From DASSUW01 sp963792385 (GTDB lineage: Bacteria > Actinomycetota > Thermoleophilia > Solirubrobacterales > Solirubrobacteraceae), in assembly GCA_963792385.1 (NCBI GenBank), contig CAWBVZ010000007.1, positions 248,001 through 312,000 of the forward strand: a stretch of DNA of 64,000 nucleotides, written 5' to 3'. The stretch's first letter is position 1; every line of letters starts with the position of its first letter. The translations under genes and the position numbers were made by a program. The notes below the pieces were generated by a model that saw only the letters and a list, made by a program, of their open reading frames with translations, was not told the origin of the DNA and ran no database searches. Positions 17,753-25,757 of this stretch are shown in pieces.

Positions 17753-18307
17753 ATGGCCTTCCGCGACACCTGGCACCGCACTCTCGTCTACTTCGGCCTC
17801 GCCGAGGACCGTGACACGTACGACGACGAGCCGACGGAGTACCGCGAGCCCGAGGAAGAGCTCGAGAACCGCTATCGCGAGCGGCCGAACGTACGCCGCC
17901 TGTCGTCCCGCCGCCGGCGCGACGACATCGACGACATCTTCGCCGACGACGCGCCGTCCGAACGCGGCACGGCGACCTTGCGCTCGGTCGGCCCGCCCGG
18001 CTCGCCGCGACCCGGCAACGGCCGAGGAGATGTGCGCGTGCACCTCGTGATTCCCAAGTCCTTCAACGACGCCCAGGATGTGGCGGACAAGTTCAAGGAC
18101 CAGATCCCGGTGATCATCAACCTCCAGGGGTCCGACAACGAGCTCTCCAAGCGCCTGATCGACTTCGCCTCAGGGATGACGTACGCGCTCGACGGCGGCA
18201 TGCAGCGGATCGCCGACAAGGTGTTCCTGCTCACCCCGCGGAACGTCGAGGTCTCGGCCGAGGAGCGCGCGCGGCTGATCGAGAAGGGCTTCTTCAACCA
18301 GAGCTGA
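17753..18307 (+). CDS. sepF: Cell division protein SepF
   Basis: A 184-residue FtsZ partner that tethers and bundles the Z-ring. The N-terminal MAFRDTWHRTLVYFGL is a plausible amphipathic membrane anchor. A charged, low-complexity linker covers residues 20-95. The SepF core then follows, with VIPKSFNDAQDVADKFKD, VIINLQGSDNELSKRLIDF and MTYALDGGMQRIADKVFLL. It follows yggS after 50 bases with no clear ribosome binding site. Confidence 0.95.
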   Translation: MAFRDTWHRTLVYFGLAEDRDTYDDEPTEYREPEEELENRYRERPNVRRLSSRRRRDDIDDIFADDAPSERGTATLRSVGPPGSPRPGNGRGDVRVHLVIPKSFNDAQDVADKFKDQIPVIINLQGSDNELSKRLIDFASGMTYALDGGMQRIADKVFLLTPRNVEVSAEERARLIEKGFFNQS

Positions 18308-18321
18308 TCCTCCGGCGACCG

Positions 18322-18327
18322 TATGCT
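18322..18327 (+). promoter_or_regulatory. -10 box TATGCT for proC, leaderless arrangement
   Basis: TATGCT ends 8 bases before the ATG at 18336 in the 28-base gap after sepF. The same hexamer, one base closer to its ATG, precedes the RsiG-like gene at 41464. Confidence 0.45.
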
Positions 18328-18335
18328 GTCCGGCC

Positions 18336-19088
18336 ATGCAGGTCGGCTTCATCGGCTCCGGGAACATGGCGCGGGCGCTCGCCCGCGGCTGGGGTGATCC
18401 CGTGCTGTGCACGGACTCTGGCTCTGGCCGCGCGCAGGCGCTGGCCGCCGAGCTCGGTGGCGAGGCCGTGGCGTCGAACCGCGAGCTGGCCGAGCGGGCC
18501 GACATCGTGATCCTCGCGCACAAGCCCGCCCAGCTCGCTGAGGTGGCGTGGGAGGCCGCCGGCGCGGCGACGGTCGTCGTGTCGCTGCTGGCGCGCACGC
18601 CGCAGGCCGATTTGCGGTCCGCGTATCCCGGGCTCCCGGTGTTCCGGGTCGAGCCGAACACAGCGGTCGAGATCCGCCGTGGCGTGCTCGTGTTCGCCGA
18701 GCCCGACGTGCAGAGCGACGCGGAGCTGAGCGCGAGCGTCCACGAGCTGTTTGCGCGCGTCGGCACGGTTGTCGACGTGCCGGAGCGGCTGATGTCCGTC
18801 GCCGGGGGCTGCTCCGGCGTCGGGCCGGCCTACTGGGCGCTGCTCGTCGAGGCCTGGGTTGACGCCGCCGTCAAGCGCGGCATGCCGGCCGCGCTCGCCA
18901 CGCAACTCGTCACGGACACGATGGCCGGCTCGGCCGAGCTGCTGCGCGCCCGTGGCGGCGACACGCTCGCCGTCCGCCGCGAGGTGGCCTCGCCTGGGGG
19001 CACGACCGCGCGCGGGCTGGCGGCGTTGGAGCGCGGCGGCGTGCGGACGGCGTTCTCGAACGCGATGGACGACGTGGTGGGCGGCTGA
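18336..19088 (+). CDS. proC: Pyrroline-5-carboxylate reductase
   Basis: Reduces pyrroline-5-carboxylate to proline with NAD(P)H. The 250-residue protein has the Rossmann start VGFIGSGNMARAL. It also has VILAHKPAQL, the substrate-site region FRVEPNTAVEIRRG, and the dimerisation domain with GCSGVGPAYWALLVEAWVDA and ASPGGTTARGLAALE. The usual MPN motif is EPN here. The gene lies between sepF and yggT, a conserved actinobacterial order. Confidence 0.93.
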   Translation: MQVGFIGSGNMARALARGWGDPVLCTDSGSGRAQALAAELGGEAVASNRELAERADIVILAHKPAQLAEVAWEAAGAATVVVSLLARTPQADLRSAYPGLPVFRVEPNTAVEIRRGVLVFAEPDVQSDAELSASVHELFARVGTVVDVPERLMSVAGGCSGVGPAYWALLVEAWVDAAVKRGMPAALATQLVTDTMAGSAELLRARGGDTLAVRREVASPGGTTARGLAALERGGVRTAFSNAMDDVVGG

Positions 19089-19089
19089 C

Positions 19090-19380
19090 GTGGAGGTTCG
19101 TGAGCAGATCGCCGAGTTCCTGAGCGCGCTCATCTGGGTCTACGTGATCATCATCATCGCCTGGATCGTGGTGCAGTTCGTGTTCTCGATGGGGGCGCGC
19201 GTGCCGTACTCGCGACCCCTGAACGCGGTGCTGGACTTCCTCCGCGACGTCAGCGAGCCCTACCTGCGCATCTTCCGGCGCCTGCCATTGCGCGTCGGCC
19301 CGCTCGACCTCAGTCCGATCGTCGCAATCCTCGCGCTGCGGATCGTGGGCGGCATCATCGTGGGCCTGATCGATCCGTGA
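19090..19380 (+). CDS. YggT family membrane protein
   Basis: A 96-residue protein with two hydrophobic segments (residues 12-32 and 75-93) flanking a conserved loop with PLNAVLDFLRDVSEPYLRIF. This is the YggT/YCF19 family, linked to division and osmotic tolerance but without a known reaction. The GTG at 19090 starts one base after the proC stop. Its own stop overlaps lspA. Confidence 0.9.
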   Translation: MEVREQIAEFLSALIWVYVIIIIAWIVVQFVFSMGARVPYSRPLNAVLDFLRDVSEPYLRIFRRLPLRVGPLDLSPIVAILALRIVGGIIVGLIDP

Positions 19381-19829
19381 CACCGGCAGTCCGCGTCGGC
19401 GTGGTGGCCGCCGCCACGGTCGCGGCCGACCAGGCCGCCAAGGCGCTCGTGCGCTCCACGATCGACCGCTCGGACTCCGTAGATCTCATCCTCGGTATCC
19501 AGCTGGTCAACGTCCGCAACAGCGGGATCGCGTTCGGGATGTTCTCCGGCGGCGGCATCCTTCTGGTGATCTTCGCCGTGGCGGCGCTGGCGGCGCTGCT
19601 GGTGTTCTTCCACCGCCACCGTGACCGTCCGCTGGTGTGGCTTCCGACCGGCCTGCTGATCGGCGGAGCGGCGGGCAATCTGATTGACCGCACGCGCGAG
19701 GGTGCGGTGACGGACTTCATCGACCTGCCGCTGTGGCCCGCGTTCAACGTCGCCGACATGGCGATCACGTTCGGGGTCCTGACGCTGCTGTATGTGCTGG
19801 AGGGCCCGCCGCGGCATGGAGGCCGGTAG
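19377..19829 (+). CDS. lspA: Lipoprotein signal peptidase (signal peptidase II)
   Basis: An inner-membrane aspartyl protease that removes the signal peptide from diacylated prolipoproteins. The 150-residue protein has four hydrophobic helices. The catalytic aspartates fall in GGAAGNLIDRTREGAVTDF and WPAFNVADMAI. The VNVRNSGIAFGMF motif is also present. The GTG start overlaps the yggT stop, and the end overlaps rluD by 14 bases. Confidence 0.95.
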   Translation: MTPAVRVGVVAAATVAADQAAKALVRSTIDRSDSVDLILGIQLVNVRNSGIAFGMFSGGGILLVIFAVAALAALLVFFHRHRDRPLVWLPTGLLIGGAAGNLIDRTREGAVTDFIDLPLWPAFNVADMAITFGVLTLLYVLEGPPRHGGR

Positions 19830-20730
19830 CCGCGAGCTGGTGGTGGGGCCGGAGGCGGCCGGCGAGCGGCTCGACGTCTTCCTGGCCGGCGAGGCCGGAT
19901 CGCGGGCGGCGGCGCAGCGGCTGATCGACGCCGGGCTGGTGCTGGTTGACGGGTCCGCGAAGCCGAAGCGGCACGCCGTGGCGCCGGGTGAGCGCGTGAC
20001 GGTCCGCGCCGCCCCCGCGGCGGCCGAGCCACAGGTGCCCGATGCCCAGTTCACGATCGCCTACGAGGACGACCACCTGCTGATCGTCGACAAGCCGGCC
20101 GGCGTCGTCGTGCATCCGGCGCGCGGGCATCGCGCCGGCACGCTCGCACAGGCACTGGCCGGCCATGTGGCCGGCGGCGACGACCCCGACCGGGTCGGGA
20201 TCGTCCACCGGCTCGACCGCGACACCTCCGGCCTGCTGGTCGTCGCTCGCACCGAGGAGGCGCACGCCGCGCTGAAGGCGATGCTGAAGGACCGCCGGAT
20301 CACGCGCGAGTACATGGCGCTGGTCGAGGGCCGGCCGGCGGCGCGGGCCGGCACGATCGACGCGCCGCTCGGCCGCGACCGGCGCGTGCGGACGCGGATG
20401 TCGACCGATACCGACGCGCCGCGCGAGGCCGTCACCCACTTCGAGACCGAGCAGGCGTACGAGGGCTACACGCTCCTGCGGGTGCGCCTCGAGACCGGCC
20501 GCACGCACCAGATCCGCGCCCATCTGAAGGCGATCGGCAATCCGGTCGCCGGCGACCCGGAGTACGGCAACGCCGGGGCACTTGGGCTCGAGCGCCAGTT
20601 CCTGCACGCCGCGCATTTGGCCTTCACCCACCCGGTCACAGGAGCGGCGATCGACGTTCGATCGCCGCTCCCGGCCGACCTCGACGCCGCGCTGGTACGG
20701 GCGTCAGGCGGGCCCGACCACCGGAGGTAG
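19816..20730 (+). CDS. rluD: Pseudouridine synthase, RluA/RluD family
   Basis: Isomerises uridines in 23S rRNA. The 304-residue protein has an N-terminal S4-like RNA-binding region (residues 10-75, GERLDVFLAGEAG). The catalytic domain has the Asp in GIVHRLDRDTSGLLVVA, and ETGRTHQIRAHLKAIGNPV. The start is the ATG at 19816 inside the lspA end. It closes the division and envelope operon. The specific RNA target (RluD or another family member) is not fixed by the motifs. Confidence 0.92.
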   Translation: MEAGSRELVVGPEAAGERLDVFLAGEAGSRAAAQRLIDAGLVLVDGSAKPKRHAVAPGERVTVRAAPAAAEPQVPDAQFTIAYEDDHLLIVDKPAGVVVHPARGHRAGTLAQALAGHVAGGDDPDRVGIVHRLDRDTSGLLVVARTEEAHAALKAMLKDRRITREYMALVEGRPAARAGTIDAPLGRDRRVRTRMSTDTDAPREAVTHFETEQAYEGYTLLRVRLETGRTHQIRAHLKAIGNPVAGDPEYGNAGALGLERQFLHAAHLAFTHPVTGAAIDVRSPLPADLDAALVRASGGPDHRR

Positions 20731-20786
20731 GGGAAGGGAGGGCGGGCCCGCAAGTACGTAAACGTGGGGTTCGCAGAGAACTTGCC

Positions 20787-20792
20787 TAAACT
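20787..20792 (+). promoter_or_regulatory. Possible -10 box of the rpsB operon
   Basis: TAAACT at 20787-20792 lies about 140 bases before the rpsB start in the 202-base gap after rluD. This would leave a long 5' leader. The -35 is not clear. Confidence 0.3.
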
Positions 20793-20854
20793 GATGTGAA
20801 TCCATCCAACGACCCCGGGCGACCTTTGCTGTCGACCCCGAGGCCGCGGCCCTG

Positions 20855-20874
20855 CCCGGCGACCGATCGCCGGG
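20855..20874 (+). promoter_or_regulatory. Stem-loop in the rpsB leader
   Basis: A perfect 8-bp stem, CCCGGCGA and TCGCCGGG, closes a 4-base loop CCGA. It sits in the untranslated region about 60 bases before the rpsB start codon. It could be an S2-binding autoregulatory element or a weak attenuator. No T-run follows. Confidence 0.4.
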
Positions 20875-20932
20875 TCCGTACGCCTCGTCTCCGCCCGGGT
20901 TGCTTTTCACAACGACATAAGGGAGCAATTCC

Positions 20933-21901
20933 GTGGCTCAGGTAGGAATCCGCGAGCTGCTGGAGGCCGGCGTGCACTTCGGCCACCAGACACGCCGCTG
21001 GAACCCGAAGATGCGCCGCTTCATTCACGGCGAGCGCGGCGGGATCTACATCATCGATCTGCTGAAGACCGAGGCGCTGCTTGCGCAGGCGCAGCAGTTC
21101 GCATCCGAGATCGCCCATCGCGGCGGCTCAGTGCTGTTCGTGGGCACCAAGAAGCAGGCTCGTGACGGCATCAAGGAGATCGCCGAGGCGGCCGGGATGC
21201 CGTACGTCAACCATCGCTGGCTCGGCGGCCTGCTGACCAACTTCCAGACGATCTCGCTGCGCATCAAGCGCCTGCACGACCTCGAGCGCTACGCGTCCGA
21301 GGGCCAGCTGGCGCTGCTGCCGACGCGCGAGCGTCTGTCCGCCGAGGCCGACCTCATCAAGCTCCAGGCGAACCTGGGCGGCGTCAAGAACATGCAGCGC
21401 GTGCCCGACGCGATGTTCGTCGTCGACCTCAAGACCGAGCTGATCGCGGTGCGCGAGGCCCAGCGCCTGCGGATCCCGATCATCGGGCTCGTGGACACCA
21501 ACTGCGATCCCGACGGCATCGACTACGTGGTGCCGGGCAACGACGACGCGATCCGCGCCTGCAACGTGATCACCCGCGCGATCGGCGACGTCGTCGCCGA
21601 AGGCCGCACCCGCTTCCGCACGGAAGAGGAGCGCGCCCGCGTCGAGGCTGAGGAGCAGGCGCGCCGCGAGGCCGAGGAGCGCGCCCGCCAGGAGGCCGAG
21701 GAGCAGGCCCGCCGTGAGGCCGAGGAGCGCGCTGCCGCCGAGGCGGCGCAGGCCGCTGCCGCGCCGGCTGAGCCGGCCGCTGAGGCTGCGGCACCCGCTG
21801 CCGCTGCGCCCGCGGCTGCCGCGCCGGCTGAGCCCGCGCCTGCGGCTGAGGCCGCACCGCGCCTGACGCCCCGCGGAGGCCGCACCCGCGGCTGCCGCTG
21901 A
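20933..21901 (+). CDS. rpsB: 30S ribosomal protein S2 (frame closes early in an Ala/Glu/Pro tail)
   Basis: Assembles late into the small subunit and holds S1 in many bacteria. The first 225 residues are a complete S2: VGIRELLEAGVHFGHQTRRW, FVGTKKQARD, VNHRWLGGLLTNFQT, MFVVDLKTE and IPIIGLVDTNCDPDGIDYVV. A charged helix of REAEE repeats and an Ala/Pro-rich stretch follow. The frame then ends after APRLTPRGGRTRGCR at 21901. The same repetitive coding continues in another frame to 22310, so a 1- or 2-base indel near 21857-21875 is likely. The GTG start is preceded by GGGAG. Confidence 0.9.
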   Translation: MAQVGIRELLEAGVHFGHQTRRWNPKMRRFIHGERGGIYIIDLLKTEALLAQAQQFASEIAHRGGSVLFVGTKKQARDGIKEIAEAAGMPYVNHRWLGGLLTNFQTISLRIKRLHDLERYASEGQLALLPTRERLSAEADLIKLQANLGGVKNMQRVPDAMFVVDLKTELIAVREAQRLRIPIIGLVDTNCDPDGIDYVVPGNDDAIRACNVITRAIGDVVAEGRTRFRTEEERARVEAEEQARREAEERARQEAEEQARREAEERAAAEAAQAAAAPAEPAAEAAAPAAAAPAAAAPAEPAPAAEAAPRLTPRGGRTRGCR

Positions 21902-22310
21902 GGCGCCGGCTGAGGCCGCTCCCGCGGCTGAGGCGCCGGCTGAGGCCGCTCCCGCGGCTGAGGCGCCGGCGGAGGCCGCACCGACCGCTGAGGCCCCGGC
22001 GGAGGCCGCACCGGCCGCTGAGGCTCCGGCGGAGGCCGCGCCGGCCGCTGAGGCTGCACCCGCGGCTGAGGCGCCCGCTGAGGCCGCGCCGGCCGCTGAG
22101 GCCCCGGCGGAGGCCGCACCCGCGGCTGAGGCCGCGCCGGCGGCTGAGGCTGCGCCGGCGGCTGAGGCTGCGCCCGCAGCCGAGGCCCCGGCTGAGCCCG
22201 CCGCCGAGGCGGAGCCGCCGAAGAAGAAGCGCGCCCCGCGCCGCAAGAAGAAGGACGACGAGGCTCCCGCGGCCGACGCGTCCAAGGAGACGGAGGAGAG
22301 CAAGTCGTGA
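21866..22310 (+). other. Out-of-frame continuation of the rpsB C-terminal tail
   Basis: After the shift, the frame ending with TGA at 22308-22310 encodes repeats of the type AEAPAEAAPA, then a Lys/Arg-rich end (PPKKKRAPRRKKKDDEAPAA). This matches the composition of the in-frame tail and has no start codon of its own. Restored, S2 would have about 459 residues with a tail of about 230. The end overlaps the tsf GTG, as in the other translationally coupled pairs. Confidence 0.7.
21903..22200. repeat. Imperfect tandem repeats coding Ala/Glu/Pro units
   Basis: Units built from GAGGC(G/C)CCGGC(G/T)GAGGCCGC and close variants repeat roughly every 30 bases. This sequence is prone to slippage and assembly error, which fits the broken frame of rpsB. 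Confidence 0.7.
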
Positions 22311-22912
22311 GCACGGTCATTTCCGCTGCGCAGGTCAAGGAGCTGCGCGACCGCACCGGCGCGGGCATGATGGATTGCAAGCGGGCGCTCGAGGAGACCG
22401 ACGGCGACATCGAGAAGGCCGTCGAGCTCCTGCGCGTCCGCCTCGGCGACAAGGCGCTGAAGGTCGGCGGCCGCGAGGCCACCGAAGGGACCGTCGCGTC
22501 CTACATCCACTCAGGCGGCCAGGTCGGCGTGCTGGTGGAGATCGACTGCAACACCGACTTCGTCGCGCGCAACGACGACTTCCAGGCCTTCGCCCGTGAC
22601 ATCGCGCTGCACATCGCCGCGTCGCCGGCTACCAAGTACGTGTCCGAGGAGGAAATCCCCGAGGACGAGAAGCAGGCCGAGCTGCGCGTGTTCGAGCAGC
22701 AGGCGGCCGACAAGCCCGAGAACGTCCGCGGCAAGATCGCCGAGGGCAAGCTGCGTAAGTGGATGGAGGAGGTCGTGCTGCTCAACCAGACGCACGTCAA
22801 CCCCGACAAGTACGACGGCAAGACGATCGAGCAGCTGCGCGTGGAGCTCGCCGGGACCACCGGCGAGAACGTCGTGATCCGGCGGTTCGCCCGCTTCCAG
22901 GTTGGGGCGTGA
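22307..22912 (+). CDS. tsf: Elongation factor Ts
   Basis: Nucleotide exchange factor for EF-Tu. The 201-residue protein is the short form. It has the N-terminal UBA-like region VKELRDRTGAGMMDCKRAL, the core motif EIDCNTDFVARND, LHIAA, and the C-terminal VVLLNQTHVNPDKYDGKTI. The GTG overlaps the stop of the rpsB tail frame, and its own stop overlaps the pyrH GTG. Confidence 0.96.
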   Translation: MSTVISAAQVKELRDRTGAGMMDCKRALEETDGDIEKAVELLRVRLGDKALKVGGREATEGTVASYIHSGGQVGVLVEIDCNTDFVARNDDFQAFARDIALHIAASPATKYVSEEEIPEDEKQAELRVFEQQAADKPENVRGKIAEGKLRKWMEEVVLLNQTHVNPDKYDGKTIEQLRVELAGTTGENVVIRRFARFQVGA

Positions 22913-23634
22913 CGGGGAAGCCCGCCTTTGACCGCGTCCTGGTGAAGCTCTCGGGAGAGGCCCTGATGGGCGATCTCGAGTTCGGCACGGACGCGAAGAC
23001 GGTTGCCGGGATCGCCAAGCAGCTGAAGGTGGTGCGCGACCGAGGCGTCGAGGTCTCGGTCGTGCTCGGCGCGGGCAACATCTACCGCGGCCTCGAGGTC
23101 GCGGCCGCCGGCATGGACCGCGCGACCGCGGACTACATGGGCATGCTCGCGATCGTGCTCAACGCCCTGACGCTCCAGGACGCGCTCGAGAAGGAGGGCG
23201 TGCACACGCGCGTGCAGTCGGCGATCACGATCTCCGAGGTCGCTGAGCCGTACATCCGTCGCCGCGCGATGCGGCACCTGGAGAAGGGCCGGATCGTGAT
23301 CTTCGCCGCCGGCACCGGCAACCCGTTCTTCACCTCCGACACGGCCGCGGCCCTGCGCGCCCTGGAGATGCACGCGGAGATCATCCTGATGGCCAAGAAC
23401 GGCGTCGAGGGCGTCTACACGGCCGACCCGAAGAAGGACCCGAACGCCGAGTTCATCCCCGAGATCACCGCTCGCGAGGCGATCCAGCGCGGCCTGAAGG
23501 TGATGGACTCGACCGCGCTCTCGCTGTGCATGGACAACCACTTGCCGATCAACGTCTTCAACATGAACGACGAGTCCAACATCGACCGGATAGTCTCCGG
23601 CGAGCGGGTGGGGACTCTCGTGAAACCGGAATGA
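22909..23634 (+). CDS. pyrH: Uridylate kinase
   Basis: Phosphorylates UMP to UDP. The 241-residue amino-acid-kinase fold protein shows VLVKLSGEAL, VVLGAGNIYRG, DYMGMLAIVLNAL, IFAAGTGNPFFTSDTAAAL and KNGVEGVYTADPKKDPNA. The GTG at 22909 overlaps the tsf stop (GTGA) and gives the normal N-terminus. Its stop overlaps the frr ATG. Confidence 0.96.
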   Translation: MTGKPAFDRVLVKLSGEALMGDLEFGTDAKTVAGIAKQLKVVRDRGVEVSVVLGAGNIYRGLEVAAAGMDRATADYMGMLAIVLNALTLQDALEKEGVHTRVQSAITISEVAEPYIRRRAMRHLEKGRIVIFAAGTGNPFFTSDTAAALRALEMHAEIILMAKNGVEGVYTADPKKDPNAEFIPEITAREAIQRGLKVMDSTALSLCMDNHLPINVFNMNDESNIDRIVSGERVGTLVKPE

Positions 23635-24188
23635 TCGACGACCTTCTCAAAGACGCCCGGGAGCACATGGACAAGTCCGTGGACGCAACGCGGACGAAGT
23701 TCGGCTCGGTTCGCACCGGCCGCGCCTCGCCGGTGCTGCTGGACCGCATCAACGTCGACTACTACGGCGCGGTGACGCCGCTCAAGCAGCTCGCCACCGT
23801 CTCGGCACCGGAGGCGCGCCTGCTGACCGTGCAGCCGTACGACAAGAGCTCGATCAAGAACATCGAGCGGGCGATCCTCGAGTCCGACATCGGGCTCACG
23901 CCCAATAACGACGGGGCGATCATCCGCCTGCAGGTGCCAGAACTCACCGAGGAGCGCCGCAAGGAGCTGGTGAAGGTCGTCCGCACGCTGGCCGAGGAGG
24001 GCCGCGTGGCGATCCGCAACATCCGGCGCGACGTGATGCACGACCTGCGCGAGCTGCGCGACGCCGGCGAGGCCGGCACCGACGACGAGCACCGCGCCGA
24101 AGAGGCGCTGCAGAAGCTCACCGACGAGAAGATCAAAGAGCTCGACGCTGTCCTCAAGGCCAAGGAAGAAGAGATCCTCGAGGTGTGA
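23631..24188 (+). CDS. frr: Ribosome recycling factor
   Basis: Splits post-termination ribosomes together with EF-G. The 185-residue protein shows MDKSVDATRTKFGSVRTGRA, LLDRINVDYYGAVTPLKQLA, LTPNNDGAIIRLQVPELTEE and the coiled-coil region RVAIRNIRRDVMHDLR. The ATG at 23631 overlaps the pyrH stop (ATGA). Confidence 0.96.
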   Translation: MIDDLLKDAREHMDKSVDATRTKFGSVRTGRASPVLLDRINVDYYGAVTPLKQLATVSAPEARLLTVQPYDKSSIKNIERAILESDIGLTPNNDGAIIRLQVPELTEERRKELVKVVRTLAEEGRVAIRNIRRDVMHDLRELRDAGEAGTDDEHRAEEALQKLTDEKIKELDAVLKAKEEEILEV

Positions 24189-24847
24189 GCGCGTCGTACG
24201 TCGCCATCATCACGGATGGCAACGGACGCTGGGCCCGGCAGCGGGGCCTGCCCGTGGAGGAGGGGCACCGGGCCGGAGCCGACACCGTCAAGGCCCGCCT
24301 CCGTGACGCCGTCGACCTCGGCGTGCGCGAGCTGACCGTCTACTCGTTCTCGACCGAGAACTGGTCGCGCGCCCCCGAGGAGGTCGCGGCGCTGATGGGT
24401 CTGTTCTCCGAGCGCATCCTCGCCGAGACGCCCGAGCTCGACGACGAGGGCGTGCGGATGCGCTTCATCGGCCGCCGCGAGGGCGTCCTGCCCGAGCTGC
24501 TCGAGCAGATGGACTGGGCGGAGGAGAAGACCAACGCGAACGATCGCATCACGCTGTTCGTCGCGTTCAACTACGGCGGGCGGGCCGAGATCGTCGACGC
24601 GGCACGGGCGTTCACCGGCACCACCGAGGAGGAGTTCCGGGCGCTGCTGTATGCGCCTGAGATGCACGATCCGGACCTGATCATCCGCACCAGCGGTGAG
24701 CAGCGGCTTTCGAACTACCTGCTGTGGCAGTCCGCGTACTCGGAGCTGCACTTCACCGAGGTTCTGTGGCCGGACTTCTCCCGCGAGGACTTCGAGGCCG
24801 CGCTCGGCGAGTTCGAGGTGCGCCGGCGGCGGTTCGGAGGGCGATGA
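24185..24847 (+). CDS. uppS: Isoprenyl (undecaprenyl) diphosphate synthase
   Basis: Condenses isopentenyl diphosphate units into the long cis-polyprenyl carrier used for cell-wall synthesis. The 220-residue protein has the catalytic DGNGRWARQRG, EGHRAGAD, TVYSFSTENWSR, FNYGGRAEIVDAAR, PDLIIRTSGEQRLSNYLLWQ and LWPDFSREDF. Chain length cannot be read from the motifs. The GTG overlaps the frr stop. Confidence 0.94.
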   Translation: MSASYVAIITDGNGRWARQRGLPVEEGHRAGADTVKARLRDAVDLGVRELTVYSFSTENWSRAPEEVAALMGLFSERILAETPELDDEGVRMRFIGRREGVLPELLEQMDWAEEKTNANDRITLFVAFNYGGRAEIVDAARAFTGTTEEEFRALLYAPEMHDPDLIIRTSGEQRLSNYLLWQSAYSELHFTEVLWPDFSREDFEAALGEFEVRRRRFGGR

Positions 24848-25710
24848 GCGCCCCGCGCGGCAGGCGGTCGCAGTCGCGGCGGTCGCGGTCGCGGGGCCGG
24901 CAGCGCCGCAACACCGGCTCGGACCTGATGCTGCGGGTGCTGGTTGCGATCCCCGCCCTCGCCTATGCGATCTTCATCATCGCCTCCGGCGGCTGGGTGT
25001 TCACGATCGGCATCCTCGTGCTCGGGTTCGTGTGCATGCACGAGCTGTTCCGGCTGTACGAGCCGGTACGCCCGATCAAGCTGGCGGGCTTCATCGCGCT
25101 CATCGGGCTCGCGGTCGCCGCTCAGGAGGGGTCCGAGCGCCAGGTGCTCCTCGCGCTGGTGGCGTTCATCCCGCTGATGTTCCTGCTCGGCATCGCACTG
25201 CCGCGTGATGAAGGCCCATCTTTGACCGCGGCGATGTCGCTCACGACGTTCGGCCTCGTCTGGATCGGGATGGCGATCGCGCACGCGGTGCTCCTGCGCA
25301 ACCTGCCGCACGGCGACGGGATCGTCGTCGACGTTCTCGTCGGCACGTTCCTGGGCGACACCGGTGCCTACCTCGGCGGGCGCGCGTTCGGCACCCGCAA
25401 GCTGTCTCCGCGGATCTCGCCGAACAAGACGGTCGAGGGCCTGGCGATCGGCTTCCTCACCGCGGTGCTGTTCACCTGGGCCGCGGGCCTCTACCAGGAC
25501 TGGCTGAGCGGGGTGGACGCGATCATCATCGGCGCGGCGGTCGGCGCCGCGGCACCGATCGGCGACCTGTTCGAGTCCCAGGTCAAGCGCGACGCCGGCG
25601 CGAAGGACGCGGGGACGCTGTTCGGCGCCCACGGCGGCGCGCTCGACCGGCTCGACGCCGCCTTCTTCACGCTCGTCACCGGCTATTACGTCTGGCTCGC
25701 GCTGCTCTAG
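24844..25710 (+). CDS. cdsA: Phosphatidate cytidylyltransferase
   Basis: Makes CDP-diacylglycerol for phospholipid synthesis. The 288-residue membrane protein has a very basic N-terminal 25 residues rich in Arg and Ser, then about eight hydrophobic segments. The C-terminal family signature is SPNKTVEGLAIG followed by QVKRDAGAKDAGTLFGAHGG. The ATG at 24844 overlaps the uppS stop; the longer upstream frame is not supported. Confidence 0.94.
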   Translation: MSAPRGRRSQSRRSRSRGRQRRNTGSDLMLRVLVAIPALAYAIFIIASGGWVFTIGILVLGFVCMHELFRLYEPVRPIKLAGFIALIGLAVAAQEGSERQVLLALVAFIPLMFLLGIALPRDEGPSLTAAMSLTTFGLVWIGMAIAHAVLLRNLPHGDGIVVDVLVGTFLGDTGAYLGGRAFGTRKLSPRISPNKTVEGLAIGFLTAVLFTWAAGLYQDWLSGVDAIIIGAAVGAAAPIGDLFESQVKRDAGAKDAGTLFGAHGGALDRLDAAFFTLVTGYYVWLALL

Positions 25711-25757
25711 CCATCGGCGCGACATAGGTCGCGGCCCAGACGACATGTATCCCTCAC

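Noticed and set aside
21128..22510. A 460-codon minus-strand open frame rich in Ala/Gly/Ser opposite rpsB
   Set aside because: It is the complement of the Ala/Glu/Pro repeats and the S2 core. It has no domain, and rpsB and tsf explain the sequence.
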